The notes under the pieces are model-generated. The model saw nothing but the letters and a program-made list of their open reading frames with translations, did no database searches and was not told the DNA's origin. A stretch of DNA of 41,226 bases from Mycobacterium helveticum. Its GTDB lineage: Bacteria; Actinomycetota; Actinomycetes; Mycobacteriales; Mycobacteriaceae. The stretch spans positions 1 through 41,226 of the forward strand of contig NZ_VMQU01000042.1 in NCBI RefSeq assembly GCF_007714205.1, in the 5' to 3' direction. Shown in pieces: positions 7,565 to 18,728 of this stretch. How positions within the stretch are numbered: the first letter of the stretch is position 1; every line of letters starts with the position of its first letter. The translations under genes were made by a program, and so were the position numbers.

Positions 7565-8343
7565 CGCCCGCCGCCCGGGTGAGCCCGGAAGCCCGCGGCG
7601 TTGCCGAGCACCTGACCGCCGTCGATGACCATCACCTCGCCGGTGATCCAGCTCGCGGCGTCGGAGACCAGGAAGGCGACCGCGTTGGCCACGTCGACCG
7701 GTTCGCCGATGCGCCCCAGGGCCGTCGACGAGGCCAGCGGGTCCTCGTTGTCCTTCCACAGCGCCTCGGCCAACCGGGTGCGCACCACCCCGGGGCAGAT
7801 CGCGTTGACCCGGACGCGCGGCGAAAGTTCCAGTGCCAGTTGCTTGGTGACGTGGATCAGCGCCGCCTTGGTGGCGTTGTACATGCCCATGCCCGGCGAC
7901 TGGTGCAGCCCGCCGATCGAGGCGGTGTTGACGATCGCGCCGCCGTGCTCGCCCATCCAGGACTTCACGGCGAGCGACGTCCACAGCAGCGGGGCCCACA
8001 GGTTGACGTCGAAGATCTTGGCGAAGCGGGCATGATCCTGATCGATCATCGGGCCGAACGCCGGGTTGGTCCCCGCGTTGTTGACCAGGATGTCGACGCC
8101 GCCGAAGCGCTCCATGGTGAGGTCCACGCAGCGCCGCGCGGCGTCCTCGTCGACCGCGTGGGCGCCGACGCCCAGGGCCCGCTCCCCCACCTGCGCCGCG
8201 GCCTCCTCGGCCGCCTCCTGCTTGCGCGCGGTCAGCACGACGTTGGCGCCGGCTTCGGCCAGTTGTTGGGCGATGGCCAGCCCGATCCCCCGGGACGCCC
8301 CGGTGATGATCGCGGTGCGGCCGGTCAGATCCGGCGAGCTCAT
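7561..8343 (-). CDS. fabG5: SDR-family oxidoreductase FabG5-like
   Basis: 260 residues. A classical short-chain dehydrogenase with the cofactor motif TGASRGIGLAIAQQ, NNAG (DILVNNAGTN), catalytic Ser in NTASIGG and YNATKAA (Tyr-x3-Lys), and the C-terminal WITGEVMVIDGGQVLGN. It probably reduces or oxidises a 3-keto/hydroxy group on an acyl-CoA or acyl-ACP with NAD(P)H. It is very close to Rv2766c (FabG5) as I remember it. The ATG at 8341-8343 is preferred because GAGGAC lies 9 nt upstream and the family begins SSPDLTGRTAIITG. The frame could start 20 codons earlier but would gain only low-complexity sequence. It is first of three coupled genes with two FadE proteins, suggesting a beta-oxidation-like step. 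Confidence 0.9.
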   Translation of the reverse strand: MSSPDLTGRTAIITGASRGIGLAIAQQLAEAGANVVLTARKQEAAEEAAAQVGERALGVGAHAVDEDAARRCVDLTMERFGGVDILVNNAGTNPAFGPMIDQDHARFAKIFDVNLWAPLLWTSLAVKSWMGEHGGAIVNTASIGGLHQSPGMGMYNATKAALIHVTKQLALELSPRVRVNAICPGVVRTRLAEALWKDNEDPLASSTALGRIGEPVDVANAVAFLVSDAASWITGEVMVIDGGQVLGNAAGFRAHPGGGR

Positions 8344-8427
8344 TTCGCTATGTCCTCTGTTGCGAGAGCCGCCGGGCGCTGCGGCGAGGCAGGTTTTGTC
8401 CATGTGTCGAGGTGGTACCCAATACGC

Positions 8428-8766
8428 ATGTTAGCGAAATTAGCCCTCATGAAACCGCTCGTGGTGGCCGGGGCTGCGGCAGCGGCGATTGTCGTCGCGC
8501 CCACGGCAGCGGCCGACGAGCCGGCGGCCGCTGCGGCGACCTCCACATACCTTGCCGCCCAGGACAGTCCGGGTGGCGGCGGGTGCGACGCCAACGGCAA
8601 CTGCGGTTGGGGCGGCCAGAACGGCGGCCCCGCCGGCGGGCCGGGCGGTCACGGCTGCGTCCCGGGCGTCGGTTGCGGCTCCGGCGGCCAGTTCGCCGGG
8701 CCCGGTGGCGTACCGGGCGGGGCCGGATGCCTGCCGGGCGTGGGCTGCGGCTCGGGCCACGCCTGA
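8428..8766 (+). CDS. Small secreted Gly/Cys-rich protein
   Basis: 112 residues, or 105 if the ATG at 8449 is used. It has a short basic start, a hydrophobic core (LVVAGAAAAAIVVAPTAAA) and a probable signal peptidase site after TAAADE or similar. The mature part is rich in Gly and Pro and has six cysteines in spaced pairs: CDANGNCGWGG, then GCVPGVGCGSGG and GCLPGVGCGSGH, an internal duplication. Even cysteine number and export suggest disulfides. I know no function; similar small Gly-rich exported proteins occur in mycobacteria. It is divergent from fabG5 (85 bp) and convergent with the carboxylase (12 bp). No strong ribosome site is seen. Confidence 0.75.
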   Translation: MLAKLALMKPLVVAGAAAAAIVVAPTAAADEPAAAAATSTYLAAQDSPGGGGCDANGNCGWGGQNGGPAGGPGGHGCVPGVGCGSGGQFAGPGGVPGGAGCLPGVGCGSGHA

Positions 8767-8778
8767 CCCCTCCGGTCC

Positions 8779-11700
8779 TCAGCCCCGTATCAGCCTGCTG
8801 ATCCAGACCCGGGAGTCCGCGGGGTCGATCACGTCGTCCAGTTCGAAGGTGGTGGCCGACCGCAGCGCCTTGCCGTGCTGGTAGGCTGCCTCAACCAAAC
8901 GGTCGAACAGTTTCTGCCGTGCGTCGGGATCCGCCTCGGCGAGTTCCTTGCGGAACCCAAGGCGCACAGCACCTTCCAGGCCCATGCCGCCGATCTCCCC
9001 GGTGGGCCAGGCGACGGTGAACTGCGGCGCGCGAAACGAACCGCCGGCCATCGCCATGGCGCCCAGGCCGTACCCCTTGCGCAGGATGATCATGCCGACC
9101 GGCACCGTCAGCCGCGCCCCGACGACGAACATGCGGCCGAACCGCCGGACGGTGGCCTCCTTCTCCGCCTCCGGACCCACCATGAACCCCGGGGTGTCGC
9201 AGAGCGAGATCACCGGCAACCGGAACGACTCGCACAGGCCCAGGAAGTCGCCGGCCTTGTCGGCGGCCTCCGCGTCGATCGCCCCGCCCAGGTGGTGGCT
9301 GCTGTTGGCGATCAGCCCGTAGGCCGCTCCCTCGACGCGAACCAATGCGGTGACGACCCCGACACCGTAGTCGGGCCGCAGCTCCAGGATCGAGCCGATG
9401 TCGGCAATCGACTCGATCGCCCGGCGAATGTCGTAGGCGCGCAACCGGTTCTGCGGCACCACATGCCGGGCCAGCCGCGGGTCGGGCGCCTCCCAGTCCC
9501 GCAGCGCGCCCTGGAAGTAGGACAGATAGCGCTTGGCCAGCGCCACCGCGTGCGCCTCGTCGCGGGCGACCAGGCCCACCACGCCGTTGTGGCGCTGCAC
9601 CTCGATCGGGCCGATCGCCTCCGGCGGGTAGACGCCCAGCCCGCCGCCCTCGATCATCGTCGGCCCGCCCATCCCGATGTTGGCATCGGGGGTTGCGATG
9701 ATCACGTCGCACGCCCCGGCCAGCGCGGCGTTGCCGGCAAAACAACGTCCCGACACGATGCACACCAGCGGCACCCGGCCGCGCAGGCCGGCCAGCAGCC
9801 GGAAGGTGGGCACGTCCAGCCCCGCGGCACCGCCCACGTCGGTGTCTCCCGGCCGCCCGCCGCCGCCCTCGGCGAACAGCACCACCGGCACCTGCCTGCG
9901 CGCCGCCAGGTCGAAGACCCGGTCGGTCTTGGCGTGGTTGCGCATGCCCTGCGTTCCGGCCAGCACCGTGTAGTCGTAGGACACCACGACGGCCTCGGCG
10001 GCCGCCCGCCCGAACCGTTCGGCGCCGATGGTGGCCAGCCCGGCGACCAGTCCGTCCGCCGGGGTGTTGGCGATCAGGTCCTCCTCGGAACGCCGGCTGC
10101 GCTGCGCGGCGACGGCCAGCGCGCCGTACTCGACGAAACTGCCCGCGTCGACCAGGTCGGCGATGTTCTCCCGGGCGGTGCGGCGTCCCTGCGCGTGCCG
10201 CTTGGCGACCGTGGCCTGGCGACCCTCGTCCAGGGTGCGCAGATGCCGCTGCCGCACCTCGTCGAGGTCGGCCCGCTGCCGATCGAGATCAACTGCGGCG
10301 GAGGCTGATTCGCTTTCGGTGTCAGAGCCCGTGCGGGCGAACACGAGCAGCGGGTCGCCGGTTGTGATGACCTGCCCGGGGGTCACCAGGACCCGGACGG
10401 TGCGCAGCGTGCCGGGTGCGGTGAGCACGTGCTGCATCTTCATCGCCTCGAGGACGATCAGCTGGTCGCCGGGCCCGAACTCGGTGTCCTCGGGCGGCAC
10501 TTCGACGACGGTGCCCGCCAGTTGGGCGCGCAGCGGCTCCTCACCCGGGTACAGCTCGACCTCCGCGGCATGGACGGCGCCCTCCCGGGACAGCGCCGCG
10601 GCCGCGAGCGCGGGGAGCTTCTCGTCGAGAAAGTCCGTGGTCACCCAGCCGGATTGAACCTCCGGCTGCGCCAACAGTTCTCGCAGCAGCCCAAGGTTCG
10701 TGCGGATTCCCTCGATGCCGAACTCGCCCAGGGCGGTCCGGACCTTGCGCACCGCGGCCGGAAACGACGGTCCGTGCACATGGGCGACCACCTTGGCCAG
10801 CAGCGAGTCGTAGTGGGGTGCGGCGACCAGTCCGGGCCGGCCGTAGGTGTCGACCCGCACGCCCGGCCCGCCGGGCGGGGTGAAGGTCGTCAGGGTGCCC
10901 GCCGCGGGCACCACGGAGCCGTCGGGGGCGAAGGTCTCCATGTTGACCCTGGCCTGGATCGCGATGCCCCTCCGTGCCGCCGGCTCGCCGATGACTTCGG
11001 TTCCGTCCGAGGCGATCCCGGCCGGGAGACCGAGCTCGTAGAACGGCGCGCCCCCGGCGATCGCGAGCTGGACGGCGACGAGGTCGATCCCCGTCGTCTC
11101 CTCGGTCACCGTGTGCTCGACCTGAATCCGCGGGTTGACCTCCAGGAAGACGAACTGCTCACCGGAGAGCAGGAATTCGACGGTGGCCAGTCCACGCAGG
11201 GCGACCCGGGCGCACAACCGGGCCGCGGCCTGATGCAGGTTGCGCCGCAGGGCGTCGGGCAGCCCCTGGGCGGGGGCGACCTCGATCAGCTTCTGGTGGC
11301 GCCGCTGCAGGCTGCAGTCACGGTCGCCGAGCGCGAGCGCGTGCGTCTGGTGGCCGGCCGGCGCCGCGACGACCTGCACCTCCACGTGCCGTGCCGCGCC
11401 GAGCACGGCCTCGGCGAACAGCGCCGGATCACCGAAGCCACGCTGCGCCTCGGCGGCGCACTGCCGGTAGGCGGCCTCGATCTGTTCGGCGTCGGTCACT
11501 TTCCGCATCCCGCGGCCGCCGCCGCCGGCCAGCGCCTTGATCATGACGGCGCCGCCGTGCGCCGCGAAGAAGGTCCCGATGTCGGCGACGCTGCTGGGCC
11601 CCTCGGTGGCCGGCAGCACCGGCACACCGGCGGCGACGGCGGCGGCACGGGCCGACGACTTGTTGCCCACCAGCTCGAGCACGGTGGCGTCGGGACCCAC

Positions 11701-12003
11701 GAACGTCCGCCCGGCCGCCGCGCAGGCGCGCGCGAATTCGGCGTTCTCGCTGAGAAACCCGTACCCGGGATGGATCAGCCCGGCGCCGGACTTGTCGGCC
11801 GCCGCGAGGACGGCATGCTGGTCGAGATAGGCCGCCGGGCCGGCGCCGGGCAGGCCGATCGCTTCGTCTGCCGCATGCACGTGCGGGGAGCCGGCGTCGT
11901 CCTCGGCGTACACCGCGACCGTCGTCATACCCAGTTCCGTTGCGGTGCGGACGATCCGGAGCGCGATCTCGCCGCGGTTGGCGATCAGCAGGGGCGCGCT
12001 CAC
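8779..12003 (-). CDS. Single-chain long-chain acyl-CoA carboxylase (biotin carboxylase-BCCP-carboxyltransferase fusion)
   Basis: 1074 residues. Biotin carboxylase occupies about 1-450 (PLLIANRGEIALRIVRTA, ATP loop KALAGGGGRGMRKV, FLEVNPRIQVEHTVTEE), and the biotin carrier domain has Lys522 in VLEAMKMQHVL. The carboxyltransferase spans about 560-1074 (FAEGGGGRPGDTD, SGRCFAGNAALAGACDVIIA, ISLCDTPGFMVGPEAEK, GGSFRAPQFTVAWPTGEIGGMG). It carboxylates the alpha carbon of an acyl-CoA using ATP and bicarbonate. The one-polypeptide arrangement matches the LCC characterised from M. avium subsp. paratuberculosis, which accepts long-chain acyl-CoA; normal mycobacterial AccA/AccD are separate chains. The GTG start at 12001-12003 overlaps the stop of the upstream ligase (GTGA), so ligase and carboxylase are coupled. 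Earlier in-frame codons only shadow the ligase. Substrate is inferred from homology. Confidence 0.92.
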   Translation of the reverse strand: MSAPLLIANRGEIALRIVRTATELGMTTVAVYAEDDAGSPHVHAADEAIGLPGAGPAAYLDQHAVLAAADKSGAGLIHPGYGFLSENAEFARACAAAGRTFVGPDATVLELVGNKSSARAAAVAAGVPVLPATEGPSSVADIGTFFAAHGGAVMIKALAGGGGRGMRKVTDAEQIEAAYRQCAAEAQRGFGDPALFAEAVLGAARHVEVQVVAAPAGHQTHALALGDRDCSLQRRHQKLIEVAPAQGLPDALRRNLHQAAARLCARVALRGLATVEFLLSGEQFVFLEVNPRIQVEHTVTEETTGIDLVAVQLAIAGGAPFYELGLPAGIASDGTEVIGEPAARRGIAIQARVNMETFAPDGSVVPAAGTLTTFTPPGGPGVRVDTYGRPGLVAAPHYDSLLAKVVAHVHGPSFPAAVRKVRTALGEFGIEGIRTNLGLLRELLAQPEVQSGWVTTDFLDEKLPALAAAALSREGAVHAAEVELYPGEEPLRAQLAGTVVEVPPEDTEFGPGDQLIVLEAMKMQHVLTAPGTLRTVRVLVTPGQVITTGDPLLVFARTGSDTESESASAAVDLDRQRADLDEVRQRHLRTLDEGRQATVAKRHAQGRRTARENIADLVDAGSFVEYGALAVAAQRSRRSEEDLIANTPADGLVAGLATIGAERFGRAAAEAVVVSYDYTVLAGTQGMRNHAKTDRVFDLAARRQVPVVLFAEGGGGRPGDTDVGGAAGLDVPTFRLLAGLRGRVPLVCIVSGRCFAGNAALAGACDVIIATPDANIGMGGPTMIEGGGLGVYPPEAIGPIEVQRHNGVVGLVARDEAHAVALAKRYLSYFQGALRDWEAPDPRLARHVVPQNRLRAYDIRRAIESIADIGSILELRPDYGVGVVTALVRVEGAAYGLIANSSHHLGGAIDAEAADKAGDFLGLCESFRLPVISLCDTPGFMVGPEAEKEATVRRFGRMFVVGARLTVPVGMIILRKGYGLGAMAMAGGSFRAPQFTVAWPTGEIGGMGLEGAVRLGFRKELAEADPDARQKLFDRLVEAAYQHGKALRSATTFELDDVIDPADSRVWISRLIRG

Positions 12004-13532
12004 CGCCACGGCTCGCCCCACCGCACCTGCTCGCGCAACCTGCCCTTGAGCAGCTTGCCGCCGGCGTTGCGCGGCAACGCGCTGTGGACCACGGTCACGT
12101 ACTGGGGGACCTCGTAGTCGGCGAGCCGGTCGCGGCAGTAGTCGAGCACGGCGGCCACGTCGACGGTGTCGGCGCCACCGAACAGCACCGCCCCCACCTT
12201 CTCCCCCATCACCTCGTCGGGAACCGCCAGCACGCAGGCTTCCGCGACGCCGGGCGCCGACAGCAGCACGGCCTCCACCTCGACGCTGGAGACATTCTCC
12301 CCGCCCCGGTTGATGATGTCCTTGAGCCGGTCCACGATGTGCACCCGGCCGGCGTCGTCGACGCGCACCACGTCGCCGGTGTGCAGCCAGCCGTCCACGA
12401 TCGTCGCCGAGGTGGCCTCCGGCCGGTTCCAGTAGGAGCCGGTCACGTTGGCCCCGCGCGCCACCAACTCGCCCGTCAGCGGGTCGTCGCCCACGGCGAC
12501 CACCCCGAGATCCACCGAGGGCACCGCGTACCCGACCGAGTCGGCGTGCGCGACGGCGTCGGTGTCGGGCAGCACGGTCAGCAGCGAGGCCGTCTCGGTC
12601 ATGCCGTAGCCGTTGAACACCGTGGCACCCGGGAACGCGTCCTGCACCGACCGCACCAGCGACGGGGCGATCGGCGCGCCGCCGTAGCCCACCCACCGGA
12701 CCCCGGAAACGTCCGCGGCTCCGAAGTTGGCATGCCGCAACAGCAACGAGTAGATCGCGGGCACGGTCACCAGGAAGGAGATCCGCTCGGCGGACAGGGC
12801 GGCAAGGAACCCGTCGAGGTCGAGGGCGGGCATGATCACCGCCGCCCCGCCGACGCGGGCGGCCAGCAGAAGCTGCGAGTTGCAGCCGGTCACATGGAAC
12901 AGCGGCACCGAGATGAGGGTGCGCAGCGCCTCACCCAGGTCCGCCGGCTCGCCGATACCGCGCAGCATGTTCTCGGTGTTGGTCAGGAAGGCCTCGTGTG
13001 TGGTGGGCACCCCCTTGGGGTGACCGGTGGTACCCGACGTGTAGAACAGCGCGGCGGTGTCGGTGTGCTGCAGCTGGTGTGTCACGTACGGTTCGCCGTC
13101 GGGCAGCGGCGTCTGCGGTGCCAGCTCCATCCGCGCACCCGAGTCGGACAGCACGAACGCGACTTCGGGCGGCGCCGAGCGCGTATTGACCGGCACCGCA
13201 ATGCCGCCGGCCATCACGATGCCCCAGAAAGCCAGCACCCAGTCGATCCCGGCGGGGTAGCGCACCGCGACCCGGTCGCCCGGCTGCAGCCCGTCGGCGT
13301 GCAGCCCGCCGGCGACGCGCGCGGCACGGCGCCACAGCTGCCGGTAGGTCAGGCGCTCGCCGCCCAGTTCCACCACCGCCTCGCCGTTGGGCCGGTTGTC
13401 GACCTGCTCGGCGAGCATGTCGAGCAGGGTGGCGGGCAGGCGGTCGTAGTGCGGGATGCCGTCGGCGCCCCGCGAGACGCCCGTCGTCGCAAACGGGTTG
13501 TGGCGGCGGGGAATCTCGGTCACTGCAGGCAT
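12000..13532 (-). CDS. Acyl-CoA synthetase / AMP-dependent ligase
   Basis: 510 residues of the ANL superfamily. The P-loop-like motif is FYTSGTTGHPKG, followed by VGYGGAPIAP, YGMTETAS, GWLHTGDVVRVDDAGRV, DRLKDIINRGGENVSSVEVE and the C-terminal catalytic Lys493 in AGGKLLKGRLRE. It activates a carboxylic acid to the acyl-adenylate and then to the CoA thioester. The acid is likely a fatty acid because the next, translationally coupled gene is a long-chain acyl-CoA carboxylase. The ATG at 13530-13532 has AAGGAG seven nt upstream. The promoter must lie in the 100 bp shared with the divergent thioesterase, where the ATAG/CTAT operator array sits. A fadD number cannot be assigned. Confidence 0.92.
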   Translation of the reverse strand: MPAVTEIPRRHNPFATTGVSRGADGIPHYDRLPATLLDMLAEQVDNRPNGEAVVELGGERLTYRQLWRRAARVAGGLHADGLQPGDRVAVRYPAGIDWVLAFWGIVMAGGIAVPVNTRSAPPEVAFVLSDSGARMELAPQTPLPDGEPYVTHQLQHTDTAALFYTSGTTGHPKGVPTTHEAFLTNTENMLRGIGEPADLGEALRTLISVPLFHVTGCNSQLLLAARVGGAAVIMPALDLDGFLAALSAERISFLVTVPAIYSLLLRHANFGAADVSGVRWVGYGGAPIAPSLVRSVQDAFPGATVFNGYGMTETASLLTVLPDTDAVAHADSVGYAVPSVDLGVVAVGDDPLTGELVARGANVTGSYWNRPEATSATIVDGWLHTGDVVRVDDAGRVHIVDRLKDIINRGGENVSSVEVEAVLLSAPGVAEACVLAVPDEVMGEKVGAVLFGGADTVDVAAVLDYCRDRLADYEVPQYVTVVHSALPRNAGGKLLKGRLREQVRWGEPWR

Positions 13533-13584
13533 GCCCGCTCCTTAGTCTCCGCCCGGGCTGTCGTCGTCCGCCTGGACTGTCGTC

Positions 13585-13630
13585 ATAGGCCTATCGTCAT
13601 AGTCCTATCGTGATAGTCCTATCGTGATAG
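13585..13630. promoter_or_regulatory. Iterated ATAG/CTAT operator array, 14-bp period
   Basis: ATAG occurs at 13585, 13599, 13613 and 13627, and CTAT at 13591, 13605 and 13619, giving a strict 14-bp period over 46 bp. Locally it contains the perfect palindrome ATAGGCCTAT (13585-13594) and two copies of CTATCGTGATAG (13605-13616, 13619-13630). The array lies in the divergent region between the ligase-carboxylase operon and the thioesterase. TATCGT at 13620-13625 can serve as a -10 box 7 nt before the GTG at 13633, so a bound regulator would cover that promoter. A dimeric TetR- or GntR-type regulator is the usual reader of such sites; none is adjacent. Confidence 0.7.
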
Positions 13631-13632
13631 CG

Positions 13633-14502
13633 GTGACGATCGAGGATCCCGCCATCATGCCCGAGGCGTTCTTCACTGTCGACGGCGACTCCTACCTGCC
13701 TGGCGCGCTGACACGGGGGCCGTGGGGCGCCGCCATGGGCGGTCAGATCGTCGGTGGGCTGCTGGGCTGGGGCATCGAACAGTCCGGTATCGATCCGGAT
13801 CTGCAGCCCGCCCGCTTCACCGTCGACCTGTTGCGCCCGGTTCTGCTGGAGCCGGTGCGGATCGAGGTCGCGGTGCAGCGGGAGGGCCGGCGCATCAGGC
13901 TCGTCGACGCCGCGCTGGTGCAGAACGGCCGGCAGGTGGCGCGCGCGAGTGCGCTGTTCCTGCGGCGGGGCGAGCATCCCGAGGGCGAGGTCTGGTCCGC
14001 CGCGGTGCGGATGCCGCCGCTTCCGGCGGGCTCCGACGGCCTTCCGCCCGACGTTCCGTTCCTCATCTGGCGCTACGGGGCCACCGCGGCGGGCAGTCCC
14101 GGCCTCGCCGCCGGCGAGTGGGAGCAGTCGCATTCGCAGAAGTTCGCGTGGGCCAGGCTGATTCGCCCGATGGTGCAGGGCCACCCGTTGACGCCGTTCA
14201 CCCGCCTGGCGTTCGCCGGTGACTTCACGAGCTCGCTGACCCACTGGGGCACCGGCGGGTTGCGCTACATCAACGCCGACTACACCGTCACCGCGAGCCG
14301 GCTGCCCGACGGCGAGTACCTGGGCCTGGCAGCGCAGAGCCACTTCGGCGCGGCCGGCGTGGCGACCGGCAGCGCGACGCTGTTCGATCGGCACGGTCCG
14401 CTCGGCACGAGTTCGGCGCTGGCCCTGGCCCAACCCGCCGACGCGTTCCGGCCGGTGCATTCCTGGCCGGGTCAGTCCCAGCCGGCTCAGGCCATCAGCT
14501 GA
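13633..14502 (+). CDS. Acyl-CoA thioesterase, TesB-like double hotdog
   Basis: 289 residues from the GTG at 13633. Family features are FFTVDGDSYLPGALTRGPWG, MGGQIVGGLLGWGIEQ, ARFTVDLLRPVLLEPVRIEV (first hotdog) and LTHWGTGGLRYINADYTVTA with GLAAQSHFGAAGVATGSATLFD (second hotdog). It hydrolyses acyl-CoA to free acid and CoA and may release or edit products of the divergent ligase-carboxylase pair. Start choice is uncertain. GTG 13633 sits 7 nt after a -10-like TATCGT, fitting leaderless expression. ATG 13657 has GAGGAT about 10 nt upstream. GTG 13624 lies inside the operator array. Its 3' end overlaps the convergent flavodoxin-like gene by 16 bp. Confidence 0.85.
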   Translation: MTIEDPAIMPEAFFTVDGDSYLPGALTRGPWGAAMGGQIVGGLLGWGIEQSGIDPDLQPARFTVDLLRPVLLEPVRIEVAVQREGRRIRLVDAALVQNGRQVARASALFLRRGEHPEGEVWSAAVRMPPLPAGSDGLPPDVPFLIWRYGATAAGSPGLAAGEWEQSHSQKFAWARLIRPMVQGHPLTPFTRLAFAGDFTSSLTHWGTGGLRYINADYTVTASRLPDGEYLGLAAQSHFGAAGVATGSATLFDRHGPLGTSSALALAQPADAFRPVHSWPGQSQPAQAIS

Positions 14503-14938
14503 GCGGCGACCGTCGCCCCGAGGTTCCAGCACGCTTGCAGGTCGTCCTTGCTCGGCTTACCCGAAACCACCACGCTCTCGGCCGCTTTCACCCAGCCCAG
14601 CCCGGTGGTGATCGCGTCGACACCCCGCTCGGCGCCCTCGGTGCCCTCGTTGCCGTGCAGGTACAGGCCGAACGGGCGCCCACGGGTCGAGTCGAGCAGC
14701 TGGTAGTAGGCGCAGTCGAACGCGTGCTTGAGCGCCCCGCTCATGTAGCCCAGGTTCGCCGGACTGCCCAACAGGTAGCCGTCGGCTTGCAGCATCTCGG
14801 CCGGCGACACGGTCAGCGCCGGCCGCCGGAGGACCTCGACGCCCTCGATCTCGGGGTCGGTGGCGCCCGAGACGACGGCCTCGAACATCTCCTGGCAATG
14901 CGGGGACGGTGTGTGGTGGACGATCAGCAGCGTCTTGC

Positions 14939-14942
<4 letters not shown>
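14487..14942 (-). CDS. Flavodoxin-like / NAD(P)H-dependent FMN reductase family protein
   Basis: 151 residues. The start SKTLLIVHHTPSPHCQEMFEAV has the flavodoxin-fold phosphate loop (TPSPHCQ), and GYLLGSPANLGYMSGALKHAFD is the flavin-contact segment of this family. It probably binds FMN and reduces a quinone, flavin or other acceptor with NAD(P)H. It corresponds to Rv2771c by position. The ATG at 14940-14942 overlaps the stop of the upstream membrane-protein gene by 4 bp, so dapB, the membrane protein and this gene form one coupled operon. The link to lysine synthesis is positional only. Confidence 0.82.
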
Positions 14943-17626
<2,684 letters not shown>

Positions 17627-17633
17627 CGTGCGC

Positions 17634-18722
17634 CTACTTCTTGAACCGCCCGGCAAATCCGCGCAGCGGCAGGTCCGCGCTGGTGATCAGACCCGGCCGT
17701 GCCGCCACCACCGACTTGATGGATGCCAGCGCGGGCATGCCGGTCACGGTCATGCCGATGGAGGCGAAGTTGTCCGGGTTGGACAGGTCGACCCCGGGCT
17801 TGGGGAAGATCATGTGCTTGTTGTAGATGCAGGGATCGCCCTTGATCTGGGTGATGTAGCAGCCCTTGATGTCCCAGCCCGGGTCGGTGTGTGGGGTCAT
17901 CTGCCATTCCAGGTGCGTCTCGACCCGGGGCGCGCCGTCGACCATGCCCTGGTACTTGATGTAGTTGCCGCCCAGCGATCCCTTGGGCAGGGTGTACCAG
18001 CCCAGGTCGACGTCCTTGGTGCACGCGCCCAGCTCGTAGCTGAACTTCACCTCGTCCAGCGGCAGGTCGAAGCAGTCGGCCATCATCAGCACGCTGTCGG
18101 CGAACACCCGGGTGTACTTCTCCAGCTTCGCCGGAATCTCCGGATCGTCAACCGGCAGGCCGTAACCCACCTCGATCCAGGTGTCCCTGGAGTGGTGGCA
18201 CGACACGTCGACGGACTCGATCGTGGTGACGTTCTCGATCTCGGCGACGTCGGCCGAGCACACCACACCCAGGATCTGGTTCAGGCCCGGGTTCATCCCG
18301 GTGCCGTAGAATGTCGCGCCGCCCTTCTCGCAGGCCTCGGCCAGCAGCCGGGTCACCGGCTTGCCCGACGGGTGCGGATGATTCCTGTCGCGGTGCCACC
18401 CGGTGATCCAGTCGGCGGTGGTCACGACGTTGATACCGGCCTCGAGCACCCTGACGTAAAGGTCCTCGTCCGGGAACACGCCATGGAAGGTGAGCACGTC
18501 GGGCCGGGCCGCGATGATCTCCTCGACGCTGCCGGTCGCCTTCACCCCGACCGGCCCGATGCCGGCCAGCTCACCGACATCGCGACCGACCTTGTCCGGC
18601 GAATAGCAGTGCACGCCAACCAGTTCCAAGTCCGGCTGGTGTTGCAGCCGCTTGATCATCTCTGTGCCGACGTTGCCGGTGGCCACCTGGAACACGCGGA
18701 CCGGTCGCGCGGGTGCATTCAT
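17634..18722 (-). CDS. DapB-like NAD(P)-dependent dehydrogenase (amine dehydrogenase family)
   Basis: 362 residues. The N-terminal Rossmann domain resembles dihydrodipicolinate reductase: VRVFQVATGNVGTEMIKRLQ, with DLELVGVHCYSPDKVGRDVG and VVTTADWITGW following. The C-terminal domain (ENVTTIESVDVSCHHSRDTW, MTPHTDPGWDIKGCYITQI) is typical of mycobacterial and actinobacterial paralogues annotated as NAD(P)H-dependent amine dehydrogenases. The substrate is unknown. It lies 6 bp downstream of the Rieske oxygenase gene and is very probably co-transcribed, so it may oxidise or reduce a product of that oxygenase. The ATG at 18720-18722 is well placed. Convergent with the HNH gene. Confidence 0.82.
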   Translation of the reverse strand: MNAPARPVRVFQVATGNVGTEMIKRLQHQPDLELVGVHCYSPDKVGRDVGELAGIGPVGVKATGSVEEIIAARPDVLTFHGVFPDEDLYVRVLEAGINVVTTADWITGWHRDRNHPHPSGKPVTRLLAEACEKGGATFYGTGMNPGLNQILGVVCSADVAEIENVTTIESVDVSCHHSRDTWIEVGYGLPVDDPEIPAKLEKYTRVFADSVLMMADCFDLPLDEVKFSYELGACTKDVDLGWYTLPKGSLGGNYIKYQGMVDGAPRVETHLEWQMTPHTDPGWDIKGCYITQIKGDPCIYNKHMIFPKPGVDLSNPDNFASIGMTVTGMPALASIKSVVAARPGLITSADLPLRGFAGRFKK

Positions 18723-18728
18723 TCGCGT

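Noticed and set aside
8344..8403. ATG at 8403 as start of FabG5
   Set aside because: Adds 20 residues of no family similarity, while ATG 8343 has GAGGAC at a proper distance.
12004..12696. In-frame extension of the carboxylase upstream of 12003
   Set aside because: It reads through the ligase gene in another frame; the carboxylase family begins at the GTG at 12001-12003 with SAPLLIANRGEIA.
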